Notes under the pieces: generated by a model
Databases searched by the model: none
What the model was told of the DNA's origin: nothing
What the model saw: the letters and a program-made list of their open reading frames with translations, nothing else
Shown: piece by piece, positions 18,417 to 28,482 of the stretch
Position numbering within the stretch: position 1 is the stretch's first letter
Layout of the letters: each line of letters begins with the position of its first letter
Source of the DNA: Chloroflexi bacterium AL-N1
Lineage (GTDB): Bacteria; Chloroflexota; Chloroflexia; Chloroflexales; Roseiflexaceae
Direction of reading: 5' to 3'
Assembly (NCBI GenBank): GCA_013122435.1
Contig: WYDT01000007.1
Location: 124,001 to 188,000, forward strand
DNA length: 64,000 bases
Translations under genes and position numbers: made by a program

Positions 18417-19784
18417 TTATGTTTGTGCCAGTGGACTCCCCCACCACCCTGGCCAGATCCGCACGATGCCAAAGAAGGCCCGTATCATGCTCCACACACC
18501 CGAGATGACCCACACGCACACGAGCGCATCAGGCGTGTGCTGATCGAGCAGTAACAGTGCTAAGCCACACGGTATGGTGGCTGCAAACATGGCATTGCGA
18601 AGAAAGCCGTAATCGCCCGTTCCCCAGTGAATACCGTCTGTTGCAAAGGTAAGTGCATTGAGTGGTTGGATCAATGCTGCCACAATCCATGCTGAGAAAA
18701 ACCGCGACTGTGAGTTTGTTGGCACGAGGAACTGTGCGATGATATCCTGCCCGACCAACATGACCAGACCAAGCATCACACCTGTTCCCAAGCTCCAGAG
18801 ACAGATAATAGTGGCAACCCGGCGTGCCTGTGCCATCCAGCCTGCTCCAAGAAAATAGCTAATCAGGCTTTGACCTGTGATGGCGAAGGTGTCCAGAAAA
18901 AGTGCGGCAAAGACCCAGAATTGGCGAATAGCCTGGTGTGCACCTCCCGCATCAGGTCCGATCTGGGTAGCTGTGCGTGTGCCAAGTATCAGAAACAGCG
19001 TCAGTAGACCTGTGCGCAGAAAGAGATCGCCACCGACTTGAAGCAATCGACCGACTTCGTCAAACTGCAAACGATTGGGTATCCCGAGTCGCGCAACGAT
19101 GACCCCCACGATCCACACGGCGCCAACCCACTGGCTCAGAGTACTTGCCAGTGCGGCACCCCCAACACCAAGCGGTGGTAGTGCTCCCCAGCCGAAGATG
19201 AAGAGTGGATCAAGAATGATATTTAACATATTCACACCGACTGCAACCCATAGTGGGGTACGCATGTCCTGCAACCCACGTAAAACCCCAAAAGCCGTGA
19301 GCATCAGCAAGATCGCTGGTGCACCAAAGATACGGAATTGCATGTAAGTGATAGCTTGATCATACACAGCGCCTGTCGCCCCCATAGCCGATGCGATCAA
19401 CCCCAGCGTTGGTAAGGTGATAGCGATGATCAGTACCCCAAAGAGCACCGCCAGTGACAGAGCCAGTCCACTGATCTGAGTGGCTTTCTGTTGCTCATCA
19501 CGACCTATATGTCGTGCTACCTCAGTTTGTGTTCCGATCTGCAAGAAGTTGAAGATCCAGAAGATGCTGGTGAGAGCTGTGGTTCCAACGCCAAGCGCTG
19601 ACAGCGAAACATTGCCCAACTGCGCGACAAATGCGGTATCAACCAGTCCGGTAAGTGGTTCGGCAATCAGCGAGAAGAGCACTGGGATAGCCAGGAAAAG
19701 CACTGTCCGGTGTGGTTTGCGGACAAACGGATGGTCCTGTGGCGAGGGCTGAGTTGTGTCCCTGTCGCTTGATGATGTGTTCAC
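18417..19784 (-). CDS. MATE-family multidrug/cation antiporter (DinF-like)
   Basis: Twelve-helix efflux protein of 455 residues, with two homologous MatE halves starting near residues 30 and 250. The first helix shows the usual IPVLFSLIAEPLTGLVDTAF stretch with the conserved Glu/Asp pair, typical of the DinF branch. It presumably exports toxic organic cations using a Na+ or H+ gradient. The start is a GTG at 19784, 12 nt after the SDR stop, with no strong ribosome site, so translational coupling is plausible. It is the last gene of the tight minus-strand run from 22.5 kb. Confidence 0.9.
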   Translation of the reverse strand: MNTSSSDRDTTQPSPQDHPFVRKPHRTVLFLAIPVLFSLIAEPLTGLVDTAFVAQLGNVSLSALGVGTTALTSIFWIFNFLQIGTQTEVARHIGRDEQQKATQISGLALSLAVLFGVLIIAITLPTLGLIASAMGATGAVYDQAITYMQFRIFGAPAILLMLTAFGVLRGLQDMRTPLWVAVGVNMLNIILDPLFIFGWGALPPLGVGGAALASTLSQWVGAVWIVGVIVARLGIPNRLQFDEVGRLLQVGGDLFLRTGLLTLFLILGTRTATQIGPDAGGAHQAIRQFWVFAALFLDTFAITGQSLISYFLGAGWMAQARRVATIICLWSLGTGVMLGLVMLVGQDIIAQFLVPTNSQSRFFSAWIVAALIQPLNALTFATDGIHWGTGDYGFLRNAMFAATIPCGLALLLLDQHTPDALVCVWVISGVWSMIRAFFGIVRIWPGWWGSPLAQT

Positions 19785-19796
19785 GGGAGGTATTCT

Positions 19797-20564
19797 CTAA
19801 AAGCCGCCACGCGAACGTATGACCTGCCCAGTGATCCAGCGTGCTTCATCTGAAGCGAGAAAACAAACGAGTCGCGCTGCATCATTGGGCGTACCGATGC
19901 GGCCAAGCGGAGCCTGTTCGGTTAACGTTTGCTGCAAGTCATCGCTTAGCCAGCCTGTGTCGGTGGGACCAGGATCAATCGCGTTGACCGTGATGCGTTG
20001 TGGTGCGAGTGTCGCACTCAAACTGAGCGTAAGGCCCTCTATCGCGCCTTTGGTTGCCGCATAGGGAATATTCTTTGGCATGGCCGTAACATTCTGCCCC
20101 GATGTTAGATTGATAATACGACCTCCTTCCTGTCCATTATGTTGCTTTGCGAACATCTGACAGAGCAGCAACACCCCGCGTAGATTGACCGCGTAGTGTT
20201 GATCAAGTGAAGCGGCTTCCAGCTCGAAGAGAGTTGTGGGCAGATCGTGTGTGGCATTGTTGACGAGAATATCGATCTGCCCAAAGGTATTTTGTGCGGT
20301 GTGAAAGATCTGTTCTGGCGCATCTGCTTGGGCCAGGTCTGCCGCATATCCATATGCCTCAACACCAAGCGCATGTAGCTCTTCGACAATCTCCTGCGCT
20401 TCCTGTTGTGAACCGCCCCACGGCATTTGTATGTCGTAGGGATGGTAGTATGTGGTAAAGATGGTTGCACCGGCACGAGCCAATTCCTGTGCAATGGCTG
20501 CACCAATACCGATACGTCGGCTCACACCTGTCACCAGTGCGACTTTTCCTGCGAGACTGTGCAT
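19797..20564 (-). CDS. SDR-family oxidoreductase (3-ketoacyl-ACP reductase-like)
   Basis: Classical short-chain dehydrogenase/reductase, 255 residues. It has the nucleotide-binding motif TGVSRRIGIGAAIAQELA, NNAT at the structural Asn, catalytic Ser in NLTSGQN and the YAATK active-site pair. The C-terminal GQVIRSRGGF is close to the usual GQxxxxDGG. ATG 20564 follows GAGAGGAG; an in-frame upstream ATG at 20579 overlaps that site and is rejected. The substrate is not predictable. It lies 30 nt after sua5 and 12 nt before the MATE gene. Confidence 0.9.
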   Translation of the reverse strand: MHSLAGKVALVTGVSRRIGIGAAIAQELARAGATIFTTYYHPYDIQMPWGGSQQEAQEIVEELHALGVEAYGYAADLAQADAPEQIFHTAQNTFGQIDILVNNATHDLPTTLFELEAASLDQHYAVNLRGVLLLCQMFAKQHNGQEGGRIINLTSGQNVTAMPKNIPYAATKGAIEGLTLSLSATLAPQRITVNAIDPGPTDTGWLSDDLQQTLTEQAPLGRIGTPNDAARLVCFLASDEARWITGQVIRSRGGF

Positions 20565-20594
20565 ATACACTCCTCTCATCTGTGGCTACAGGAT

Positions 20595-21671
20595 TTATTC
20601 GTCTACGTGTATAACCTGTCCCTCGGTTGCGCGTAACAAGCGATCCCGAATGGTCAGACCCAGACCCTCGCTGGGTAGTTCGCGTACCAGCATCACATCA
20701 ACACCACGCTTGTCGAGTTCACGCATTGCCGCAAACAACCGCTGGCCCACATGCGCCATATCCGCACGTGATCCCAACGTAATAAGTTGTACTTCTAGCG
20801 AGGCGAACAGGTCATGCTCTTCGTCGGTTGTCAAGATACCGATGCGCTTTCCCGCTGCAAGCAGTTCTTGTGCTACCTGTCGCATGTGCCGAAAAACAGG
20901 TTGTGGATTGCCGGTGAAAAGCATGAGTTTAGCATGTGGCGCGTAATGACGTGCAAGCATGCCGGGGGCTGGTGCACCAGTTGCCGACTCTTCAACCGAA
21001 AGGTATCTGGCTTGAAAAGTGATAGAGGGGAGGTGTTTTTGTAATGCTTCGACGGTGATACCACCGGGGCGCAAAATAGCTGGTTCGTCTTCGATCAGAC
21101 TCACAACGGTGGATTCAAGGCCAATGGGTGTCGGGCCGCCATCAAGGATGATATCGACCCGCCCGTGGAGGTCGTCGAACACATGTTGGGCCGTGGTGGG
21201 GCTCGGGTGTGCGAAGAGGTTGGCACTTGGTGCGACAATTGGTACAGCAGCTACTTGCAGCAGTGCTTGGGCAACGGAATGATTGGGCATACGTACTGCC
21301 ACGGTATCGCGGTTGGCCGTCACGTTGGATGGGATCGATGGGTGGCGGGGCAGTATGAGGGTCAGCGGGCCAGGCCAGAATACCCTGGCGAGTTCAAGCG
21401 CTATAGCAGGAACAGCATGTGCAACCTGTGACAGTTGTTCGTGTGTTGCAATATGCACAATGAGAGGGTCAGATGAAGGACGGCCTTTCGCGACAAAAAT
21501 GCGATCTACCGCCTGCATATCCGTAGCGTTTGCCCCTAAACCATACACGGTTTCGGTAGGAAAGGCCACCAATTTACCTTCGAGAAGGGTATACGCAGCC
21601 ATCTGGATAATGTGTAAATCTGGATGGGCAGAATCAACCGTGAGAAGCTGAGTCTCGATAGAAAAATGCAT
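20595..21671 (-). CDS. sua5: Threonylcarbamoyl-AMP synthase, Sua5 type
   Basis: Makes threonylcarbamoyl-AMP from threonine, bicarbonate and ATP, the first step of the universal t6A37 tRNA modification. The YrdC domain (about 20-210) shows LVAFPTETVYGLGANATD and VAKGRPSSDPLIVHIA plus the PGPLTLILPR loop; the C-terminal Sua5 domain (about 230-358) is also present, so this is the long form (358 residues) rather than TsaC. The product protein is cytoplasmic. It lies 28 nt after the upstream membrane-protein gene and 30 nt before the SDR gene. The ATG at 21671 has only a weak GTGAG site. Confidence 0.93.
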   Translation of the reverse strand: MHFSIETQLLTVDSAHPDLHIIQMAAYTLLEGKLVAFPTETVYGLGANATDMQAVDRIFVAKGRPSSDPLIVHIATHEQLSQVAHAVPAIALELARVFWPGPLTLILPRHPSIPSNVTANRDTVAVRMPNHSVAQALLQVAAVPIVAPSANLFAHPSPTTAQHVFDDLHGRVDIILDGGPTPIGLESTVVSLIEDEPAILRPGGITVEALQKHLPSITFQARYLSVEESATGAPAPGMLARHYAPHAKLMLFTGNPQPVFRHMRQVAQELLAAGKRIGILTTDEEHDLFASLEVQLITLGSRADMAHVGQRLFAAMRELDKRGVDVMLVRELPSEGLGLTIRDRLLRATEGQVIHVDE

Positions 21672-21699
21672 GCATGCTCACATTGTCAATATGGCGTAC

Positions 21700-22560
21700 T
21701 CAGCGAAATGTCGCAAACGCCACGACGGCGAGCAACACGCCTCCCAGTAAACCATACTCGAACATAACTTGTTTTGACAGACGATTCTCAAGATGGTGTT
21801 GGAGTACTCCAGTTGTGATGTAGAAGATGACTAAGAGTAGCGCACCACCAAGCAGAAAAGGCGCACTCCAGTAATTAAGGGCCCAGGTGACCTCGGCCAG
21901 CGTCAACCCGACCACACATGCTAACAGCAGCGTTCCCTGGCGTTGTGGTGTCCATTGGAGCAGGGTGTATGCGAGCAACGTGCCACTGGCCATAATCATC
22001 GATGCGGAGTAGAGCGTACGAATACGCGCATAATACACCGCACTGAAAACCCCAAAAGCCAACAAGAAGGTAACTGCTTGCAGCGCAAGTCGGGCTGTAC
22101 GTTGCACCTCTGGACGGCGGTCAAGAGCATAGTGCTGGGCGATCAATGTGGCAAGCAATAAGACACCAGCGACGATCAATGCGGCCATTGCGGCCAGCAT
22201 TTCGAGTGGTGCACTAAACAAGCGGAAGAAGGCGAACGATGTCACAATGACCATCGATGGCAAAATCCAGAAGCCGGGAGCAATCTCGACCTCGAATTTG
22301 CCAAGACGTATCGTTGGCAGGGTGCGGGTTTGCATTTGCGGATGTGCGCGAATAAAGACATCGGCGCCAGTGCTGGCTATGGTTACCAAGGAAGCGACTA
22401 ATACCCATGAAGCGGTGATCACGGGTAGATCGCCACCAAGCTGAGCACGAATATTATAGGGATTAAAATCAATCAAAAATACGACCGCGAGACCAAGCAA
22501 TACTAACAAAACAAGCGATACAATACGGTCATAACGCGGTTTCGGCGATGGAGTCACCAT
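21700..22560 (-). CDS. Multi-pass membrane protein, DUF5656-like
   Basis: 286-residue protein with about nine predicted membrane helices and short loops; no catalytic motif is visible. The composition and order of helices resemble the DUF5656 membrane proteins common in Chloroflexota, but I hold that name loosely. ATG 22560 is chosen because GAGGA lies five bases before it; the longer reading from 22626 adds a non-hydrophobic leader without a site. It is the first gene of the run leading to sua5. Confidence 0.65.
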   Translation of the reverse strand: MVTPSPKPRYDRIVSLVLLVLLGLAVVFLIDFNPYNIRAQLGGDLPVITASWVLVASLVTIASTGADVFIRAHPQMQTRTLPTIRLGKFEVEIAPGFWILPSMVIVTSFAFFRLFSAPLEMLAAMAALIVAGVLLLATLIAQHYALDRRPEVQRTARLALQAVTFLLAFGVFSAVYYARIRTLYSASMIMASGTLLAYTLLQWTPQRQGTLLLACVVGLTLAEVTWALNYWSAPFLLGGALLLVIFYITTGVLQHHLENRLSKQVMFEYGLLGGVLLAVVAFATFR

Positions 22561-22837
22561 GGCTATCCTCGTCATTGGATCGTTAATTGGAAACATGATT
22601 CTAAGCGGCTTTGTTACTCGTGTCAAACAGAGAGATACGTAATGCTATAGCAGCCGCTTTACTAGGCGAGGCGTCTTTTGGTGGCATAGAAGCTTCAAAA
22701 GCGGTACAGATGTACGAATTGCAGTTGACGCTCCTCTCGCGTATAGGTAGAATAATGACGAAATTGAAAGACATATCTGTGTGTTTCACGTTATAAGTAG
22801 ATCTGTAGGACGTGAGAACATATGCGACATAAGGTTC

Positions 22838-23488
22838 ATGTTAGTAACAACGCGTGCATCTTCAGAACCACTGACCATCGACATTCGCCCAGCACGGATG
22901 GATGATGTTTATGCTATTCTCAACCTGCATCGGGAGGCTTTTGCCGATAAATTTGGTGCCGCTTTTGGGGTAAGTGGCGTGGGCCGTGGTATGGAGGCTA
23001 TGGCGGAGGCGTGGCGTCGTCAGGGTGTGAGTGCTCTGCGGGGGATGATGGTCGCCTGCTCTGAAAAACGTGTCATTGGGACGATCACGCTACGCACCTG
23101 GGAGATGGGCCACGATGACTCTGGTGCTGCTGAGTTAGCCTTTCACAAGGTCCTGGGAGCTTGGGGGGCACTTCGCTCGATCTTTGCACTGTCATTGATT
23201 GATCACCAGATTAGCCGTGACGAGGGCTACATCACCGATGTGGCGGTGCAAGGGGCTTACCGACGGCGTGGCGTGGCACAGGCGCTCCTGGCCCGCGCCG
23301 AGGAAGACGCACGCATCCGTCGGAAGCGCTATCTTGGCCTGTATGTGAGTGCTTCAAACTATGGTGCACGTACGCTCTACACCCAAGTCGGCTTTACCGA
23401 ACACCGCACGCGCCGTTCGTTGGTGGCTGGATTGGTGCTCCGCCAACGAGCCTGGGTCTACATGCGTAAGTCATTGAGTATCCTCTAA
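22838..23488 (+). CDS. GNAT-family N-acetyltransferase
   Basis: Acetyl-CoA-dependent transferase of 216 residues. The substrate-binding half begins IDIRPARMDDVYAILNLHRE; the acetyl-CoA loop is seen as VAVQGAYRRRGVAQALLARA (RRRGVA) and the C-terminal strand as GARTLYTQVGFTEH. The substrate could be a small molecule or protein N-terminus. The reading frame extends upstream to GTG 22781, but that leader is not GNAT-like, so ATG 22838 (weak AAGG site) is preferred. It is divergent from the DUF5656-like gene. Confidence 0.85.
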   Translation: MLVTTRASSEPLTIDIRPARMDDVYAILNLHREAFADKFGAAFGVSGVGRGMEAMAEAWRRQGVSALRGMMVACSEKRVIGTITLRTWEMGHDDSGAAELAFHKVLGAWGALRSIFALSLIDHQISRDEGYITDVAVQGAYRRRGVAQALLARAEEDARIRRKRYLGLYVSASNYGARTLYTQVGFTEHRTRRSLVAGLVLRQRAWVYMRKSLSIL

Positions 23489-23626
23489 TCAACCAATGAC
23501 AAAACCGTCACAACGTTCAAGTTGACTCCCTTTTGGTTCTCGTTATAATGACATTATTCTCAAAATATTAATGTTCTTTTTTTACGTGATTGCTGTTTAT
23601 TTTGCCGTATTTCAAGGAGTGTGAGC

Positions 23627-25201
23627 GTGGATCGCATACTTGTTACCGAAAAAATTGCTGCGGAAGGTTTGGCTGCGTTGCGTAAGAGCGCCGAGGTCGA
23701 TGTACAAACAAATCTGGATAAAGACACGCTGCTCCGTACAGTGCCTGAGTATGATGCACTCGTGGTACGAAGCGGCACTAAGGTGACTGCCGAAGTCTTA
23801 GCTGCTGGTACGAAACTCCGGGTGGTTGGTCGTGCGGGTACCGGGGTCGATAATATTGATGTTGGGGCTGCAACAGAGCGTGGCGTAATGGTGGTGAATG
23901 CCCCGGCGTCTAATAGTGTAGCGGTGGCCGAATTGACCATTAATTTTATTCTGGCATTGGCACGCCAATTGACACACGCGCAAGCTTCGTTGGTTGATCA
24001 GAAGTGGGAACGTAGTAAGTTTATGGGCTTCGAGGTGCGTGGAAAAACGTTGGGTTTGGTTGGCCTGGGTCGTATTGGTGCGGAAGTTGCGCGACGGGCG
24101 CGGGCGCTCGAGATGCATATTCTGGCCTTCGATCCGGTGGTCTCAACCGACCGTGCAACGCAGATCGGGGCGACCATGACCACTCTCGACGAAGTGATTG
24201 CACAGAGCGATTTTGTCTCGCTGCATGTGCCAATGACTGACTCGAACTATCACCTGATCAACGCAGATCGACTTGCTCAGATGAAGCCAACCGCGTATGT
24301 CATCAATGCAGCCCGTGGTGGTATTGTCGATGAGGTGGCGCTCGCGAATGCACTGGAGCAAAACCAGATCGCCGGTGCCGCAATCGATGTTTTTGAGAAG
24401 GAACCACCTATCGGTAATTCCCTGATCGGGCATCCACATGTGATCTGTACACCACACCTTGGGGCATCCACAAATGAGGCCCAGGCACTGTCTGGGGTCG
24501 ATGTTGCAGAAGGGGTCATCACGGCTCTCGCCGGTGGCACACCACGCTATGCGGTCAATGCTCCGTTTGTGGCGCCCGAAGAGTGGGAAGTGCTTGCGCC
24601 ATATATCACGCTGGGGCAGCGATTGGGTGCGCTTTGCATGGGGCTGGTGCAGGAACCTGTCCAGAGTTATGAGTTTGAGTATCGTGGTGAATTAGCCAAC
24701 GTTGAGACGGCACCAGTGCGAATGGCGATTCTCCAGGGTTTGTTGAGTGGCACCTGCGAACAACGGGTTACACCAGTGAATGCACCCTTGCTCGCTCGTG
24801 ATCGTGGCCTGAAATTTCAGGAGTTATCGAATGCCGATGACCACAGTTACTCCGGTCTGTTGACGATCCGCGCAGAGACGGCTCATGGTCCCCGCGAGTT
24901 TGCTGGTACGATCCTACGTGATGAGCCGCATGTCATTGAAGCGGATAATTACTGGGTGAATTTCACACCATCTGGACCCTTACTCTTTACCTACCATCGT
25001 GATCGTCCCGGTATGATTGGCCGTGTTGGAACGCTCCTTGGCAGTGGCGATGTCAACGTTTCGGGGATGCATGTTGGTCGGCAGGCACCACGCATGAGCG
25101 CGATGATGGTGCTGACTCTCGATGATCCGGTTTCACCCAAAATCCTATCAAAAATAGCTGAGGAACCTGATATCGAACGAGCCTATAGCATTGTGTTGTA
25201 G
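23627..25201 (+). CDS. serA: D-3-phosphoglycerate dehydrogenase
   Basis: First enzyme of serine biosynthesis, oxidising 3-phosphoglycerate with NAD+. The long three-domain form of 524 residues is present: split substrate domain, NAD-binding Rossmann domain (GLVGLGRIGAEVARRARALE), catalytic Arg/Glu/His in NAARGGIVDE, the following Glu and CTPHLGASTNEAQ, an intervening allosteric-substrate-binding-like domain (about 320-445) and a C-terminal ACT domain (FTYHRDRPGMIGRVGTLLG) for serine feedback. GTG 23627 is chosen because AAGGAG lies seven bases upstream; the GTG at 23621 is too close to that site. It is monocistronic; no terminator is obvious after it. Confidence 0.95.
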   Translation: MDRILVTEKIAAEGLAALRKSAEVDVQTNLDKDTLLRTVPEYDALVVRSGTKVTAEVLAAGTKLRVVGRAGTGVDNIDVGAATERGVMVVNAPASNSVAVAELTINFILALARQLTHAQASLVDQKWERSKFMGFEVRGKTLGLVGLGRIGAEVARRARALEMHILAFDPVVSTDRATQIGATMTTLDEVIAQSDFVSLHVPMTDSNYHLINADRLAQMKPTAYVINAARGGIVDEVALANALEQNQIAGAAIDVFEKEPPIGNSLIGHPHVICTPHLGASTNEAQALSGVDVAEGVITALAGGTPRYAVNAPFVAPEEWEVLAPYITLGQRLGALCMGLVQEPVQSYEFEYRGELANVETAPVRMAILQGLLSGTCEQRVTPVNAPLLARDRGLKFQELSNADDHSYSGLLTIRAETAHGPREFAGTILRDEPHVIEADNYWVNFTPSGPLLFTYHRDRPGMIGRVGTLLGSGDVNVSGMHVGRQAPRMSAMMVLTLDDPVSPKILSKIAEEPDIERAYSIVL

Positions 25202-25386
25202 AGGATGCGAGAGGAGAGGGGGATCGGTGACCAGATTTGCCCTCAAAAACACCACCCACGACATCGAGTGTGTCTGTGATACAGGTATACCAGGTTCATT
25301 TTTCAAAAGTTTCTCACGTTGGTACGATGTTTAACTACACATCAATCAACGCTGAATAATGGATAGATAAGTGTTGCTACCAAAAC

Positions 25387-26698
25387 TTACCACAACGCCT
25401 GCCCAAAGTCGGTAATGAGGTAATTGGTGAATCCATCGTTGTTCAGATCATCAAGTCGCAAGGCATCGACGCCGAGAAAGAGGTTCAACACCCTACTGGA
25501 CACTGTGTGAAGCGTGGAGCCGTCATCCCCGGAAGCAACCTAGATCTTGCCACCACCTGCGGCGGCACCACTGAATGTATATGCCGCATAGATCAGATCA
25601 TTAATCCCATTACCGCTCATGTCACCGATGCCACGCCCCAGTCCGACGCCATCAATCCTCTCTTCAGCCTCGATAGTGCGTAAGAGCGAACCAGCGACAT
25701 TTGAGTAGATATACACGCGCCCAGCGACACCAACCGCTGCATAGTCACCAATAAAAATGTCTGAGGTACCATCATCGTTGATATCGCCAGCACCGAAGGC
25801 AAAAAAACGGCCAAAGGTGGCGGTGTTGCTCAATGGCTCAGTAGGCTCCAGCGTGTGAATGATCGCTCCATCTGTCCCAGAGAGGACCTATGCCCGACCG
25901 TTTCCCACATTCGCGCCACGCACCGCCGTGACTGCATCGGGAACTGTATCGTTATTGACATCATCGACAAAACCCACTCCACCACCAAGCAAATTACTTT
26001 CATTCTCTCCATTACAAGTCCAGAGGATTTCGCCAGCCTGCCCAGAGAAGAGATACACACATCCTGTTTGAGTCAGCTCAGTTGTTTCGAATTCTGCACC
26101 AACAATGATATCGGGGTAGCTATCCTGGTTTACGTCCATGCCTGCATCGATATCACGCCCAAAACTACCAGCATTGTCGGTGAGATTGTAGATCTCGCTG
26201 TTGTCTTTCCCTGAGAAGATCTGCACTCGACCTGGAACGCCAATGGTGCCAGGGCTGGCAATGCCATAGTCTGGTGTTCCATCCTGGTTGATATCACCAG
26301 CGCTTGTGACGCTGTAGCCTGTGAATGTCCCTGACACTGGGCTGGTAACAGTGTGGAGCCCTGATCCGTCGCTGCCAGATGTAGAGATAGACTCGCCCCT
26401 GATTCAAGAGCGTATCTGAGTATGTTGGTGCAGAAACCAGAAATTCTGCTGATCCATCATCATTGAGATTCCTCAGATTTACACCAACCCAACCATAATT
26501 ATCTGCTGCATCTGCACGCTCGCCTTGTAGTGTATGGATTAAACGAACATCTGATTCCACAAAAATGGCAGATGCAATACCTTCATCTTGAGTCTGGTTT
26601 GACGCAAATTCCGCTAATCCCGTATCAACCAGTAGCGTCAATCCAATAAAGACAAACGCCACCATGTAGCTAAGTAGAAACAATTTCTTGAGACCCAT
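25387..26698 (-). pseudogene. Secreted FG-GAP (integrin-alpha-like) beta-propeller protein, decayed
   Basis: A signal-anchor start (MGLKKLFLLSYMVAFVFIGL, ATG 26698) leads into repeated FG-GAP blades, each with a calcium-loop such as DINQDGTPDYG, DVNQDSYPDI, DVNNDTVPDA, DINDDGTSDIF and DMSGNGINDL. Three lesions break it: one extra base near 26385 (between GRVYLY and SGSDGSG), an in-frame TAG at 25888-25890 and another at 25540-25542, both where the repeat pattern expects Tyr. Reading past them gives a continuous protein ending QALW and TAA at 25387. The intact form (about 436 residues) would be an extracellular adhesion or binding protein. Confidence 0.8.
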
Positions 26699-26982
26699 GG
26701 CTCTTTCCTTCCGTCATTTATATGGATAAAGCTTTACAAAGAGCATAACGAGCCATGCCTGTTCCCGCTATCAAAATATTGCTCGTTTTGTGTGTTCGTA
26801 CTCTGCAGATGCTCACGACATCTGCTAATCAGATCAGTACGATATGTCCCCCCTCCAAAAGACGGGGTGGTACCCCACCAAAATAAAGAGGCAAAATTCC
26901 TTCTTTTTTCGAAAGAACGACATTATTTTCGTGATATAATATTCTTATATGATTGTGTTGTATTGAAGAAAGGGAAACTTTC

Positions 26983-28482
26983 ATGCGCTATGATAAGGCA
27001 GGCCGCGTCGAGCACGCGTTGCTGTCGTTTCTATGGGGACTGTTTGGCCTCTCGATAGTTCTACTGGTGTGGCAGATCATTGCACCACAACCCATTCATG
27101 TCCCAGGAATCACGATTGACCGTTTGAGTGCGTCTATTACGTTGGTGGTTGCGGGAGTGGGGGCCGTTTCATACCGCTTTGCTTTACGCTATCTCGACGG
27201 TGAGCCTCGACAGCGGCAGTTTTTACGCTGGCTTGCCTTTACGGTAGGGTCGGCCTATATCCTAATGCCTGCAACTAATCTGGCGCTGTTGTTCACTGTA
27301 TGGTTTCTCACCAGTTTTGGTCTGCATCAACTCTTAACTTTTTACCGTGAGCGTTCAGAGGCATTTCCTCCTGCCCGCAAGAAGTTTCTGATCAGCAGAT
27401 TGGGTGATATCGCATTACTTGCAGCCATCGGAATGATTGGGTTAGGTTGGGGTACACTGGATCTGGAGGTCTTCCTGAGTCGCGTGACCGAATCAGGTGT
27501 TGGCCCGTTCACCCCGACCGTTGTGGCTGTACTGATTGTGATTGCTGCTCTGACCAAGTCGGCACAGGTTCCCTTCCATAGCTGGTTGCCCGAAACGATG
27601 GAAGCTCCCACACCTGTTTCTGCGCTTATGCATGCCGGTATCATCAATGCTGGTGGTGTGCTGCTGCTCCATTTTGCTCCATTGCTTGTAACCGTTCCCA
27701 TTGCGCTATTGCTGCTGTCCCTTATCGGTACGCTTACCGCGATGCTCGGCATGGTCGCCATGTGGGCCCAGACCAATATCAAACGCTCTCTGGCCTGGTC
27801 GACGGTAAGTCAGATGGGGTTTATGATGCTCCAATTTGGTTTGGCAGCATTTCCCGCCGCCATTTTACACCTCTTGGGTCATGGATGTTATAAAGCATGG
27901 TCTTTCTTACGAACAGGCGATCTTCCCAAACAAGCTCCGGCTCCTCCTGTTGCACCAGCACGCTCGATGATGATGGGTTTGACTGGAACGTTGCTGGCTA
28001 TCCCGGCGTTGTGGTTGGGAACACTTATGACTGGCTTTGATCCCTTTCAATCACCAGGGAAATTGGCGTTGTGTGTTGTCGTAGCGCTAGCTATTGGCCA
28101 ATTGTGGATTGCTATTTTCCGCACACCCACCTATGCAAACGCAAACATGCTGTCAGGGTCTGCTCTCGCGTTTCTGACCACCATGATTATTGGTATATTG
28201 GCTGTGGCTCTTTATGAAGGTGCCGAAATCTTCTTTACTCCTGTATGGGGCGGTCTTGTTGTTCCTGCTGGACCACTTGTCTGGGCTGCTGCGGCTCTTC
28301 CAATGGTGGGATTTGTGTTGATGGTGGTACTGTATACCCTGCTGCCCACCTTTAGCCGCACCCCTGCTGGACGAGCTTTCTATGTGTATGCCTTACATGG
28401 TTTCTACTTTGGTGCCATTGCTGACCGTCTTGTCGAACGTATTTGGAATAACTTTGCCGTGAGGAGAGTCGAACATGCTTAA
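26983..28482 (+). CDS. dabB: DabB: proton-conducting membrane subunit of a DAB inorganic-carbon transporter
   Basis: NuoL/Mrp-type membrane protein of 499 residues with about 13 helices. Family features include the helix with LTKSAQVPFHSWLPETMEAP and TPVSALMHAGIINAGG, the lysine- and proline-containing proton-path segments shared with complex I subunit L. In the DAB system (DabA plus DabB) it is thought to couple ion flow to directional CO2 hydration. The ATG at 26983 follows AAAGGG; an in-frame ATG at 26953 adds a non-family leader. A TATAAT element at 26935-26940 may be the promoter. It overlaps the DabA gene by 8 bases, a strong sign of a two-gene operon. Confidence 0.9.
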   Translation: MRYDKAGRVEHALLSFLWGLFGLSIVLLVWQIIAPQPIHVPGITIDRLSASITLVVAGVGAVSYRFALRYLDGEPRQRQFLRWLAFTVGSAYILMPATNLALLFTVWFLTSFGLHQLLTFYRERSEAFPPARKKFLISRLGDIALLAAIGMIGLGWGTLDLEVFLSRVTESGVGPFTPTVVAVLIVIAALTKSAQVPFHSWLPETMEAPTPVSALMHAGIINAGGVLLLHFAPLLVTVPIALLLLSLIGTLTAMLGMVAMWAQTNIKRSLAWSTVSQMGFMMLQFGLAAFPAAILHLLGHGCYKAWSFLRTGDLPKQAPAPPVAPARSMMMGLTGTLLAIPALWLGTLMTGFDPFQSPGKLALCVVVALAIGQLWIAIFRTPTYANANMLSGSALAFLTTMIIGILAVALYEGAEIFFTPVWGGLVVPAGPLVWAAAALPMVGFVLMVVLYTLLPTFSRTPAGRAFYVYALHGFYFGAIADRLVERIWNNFAVRRVEHA

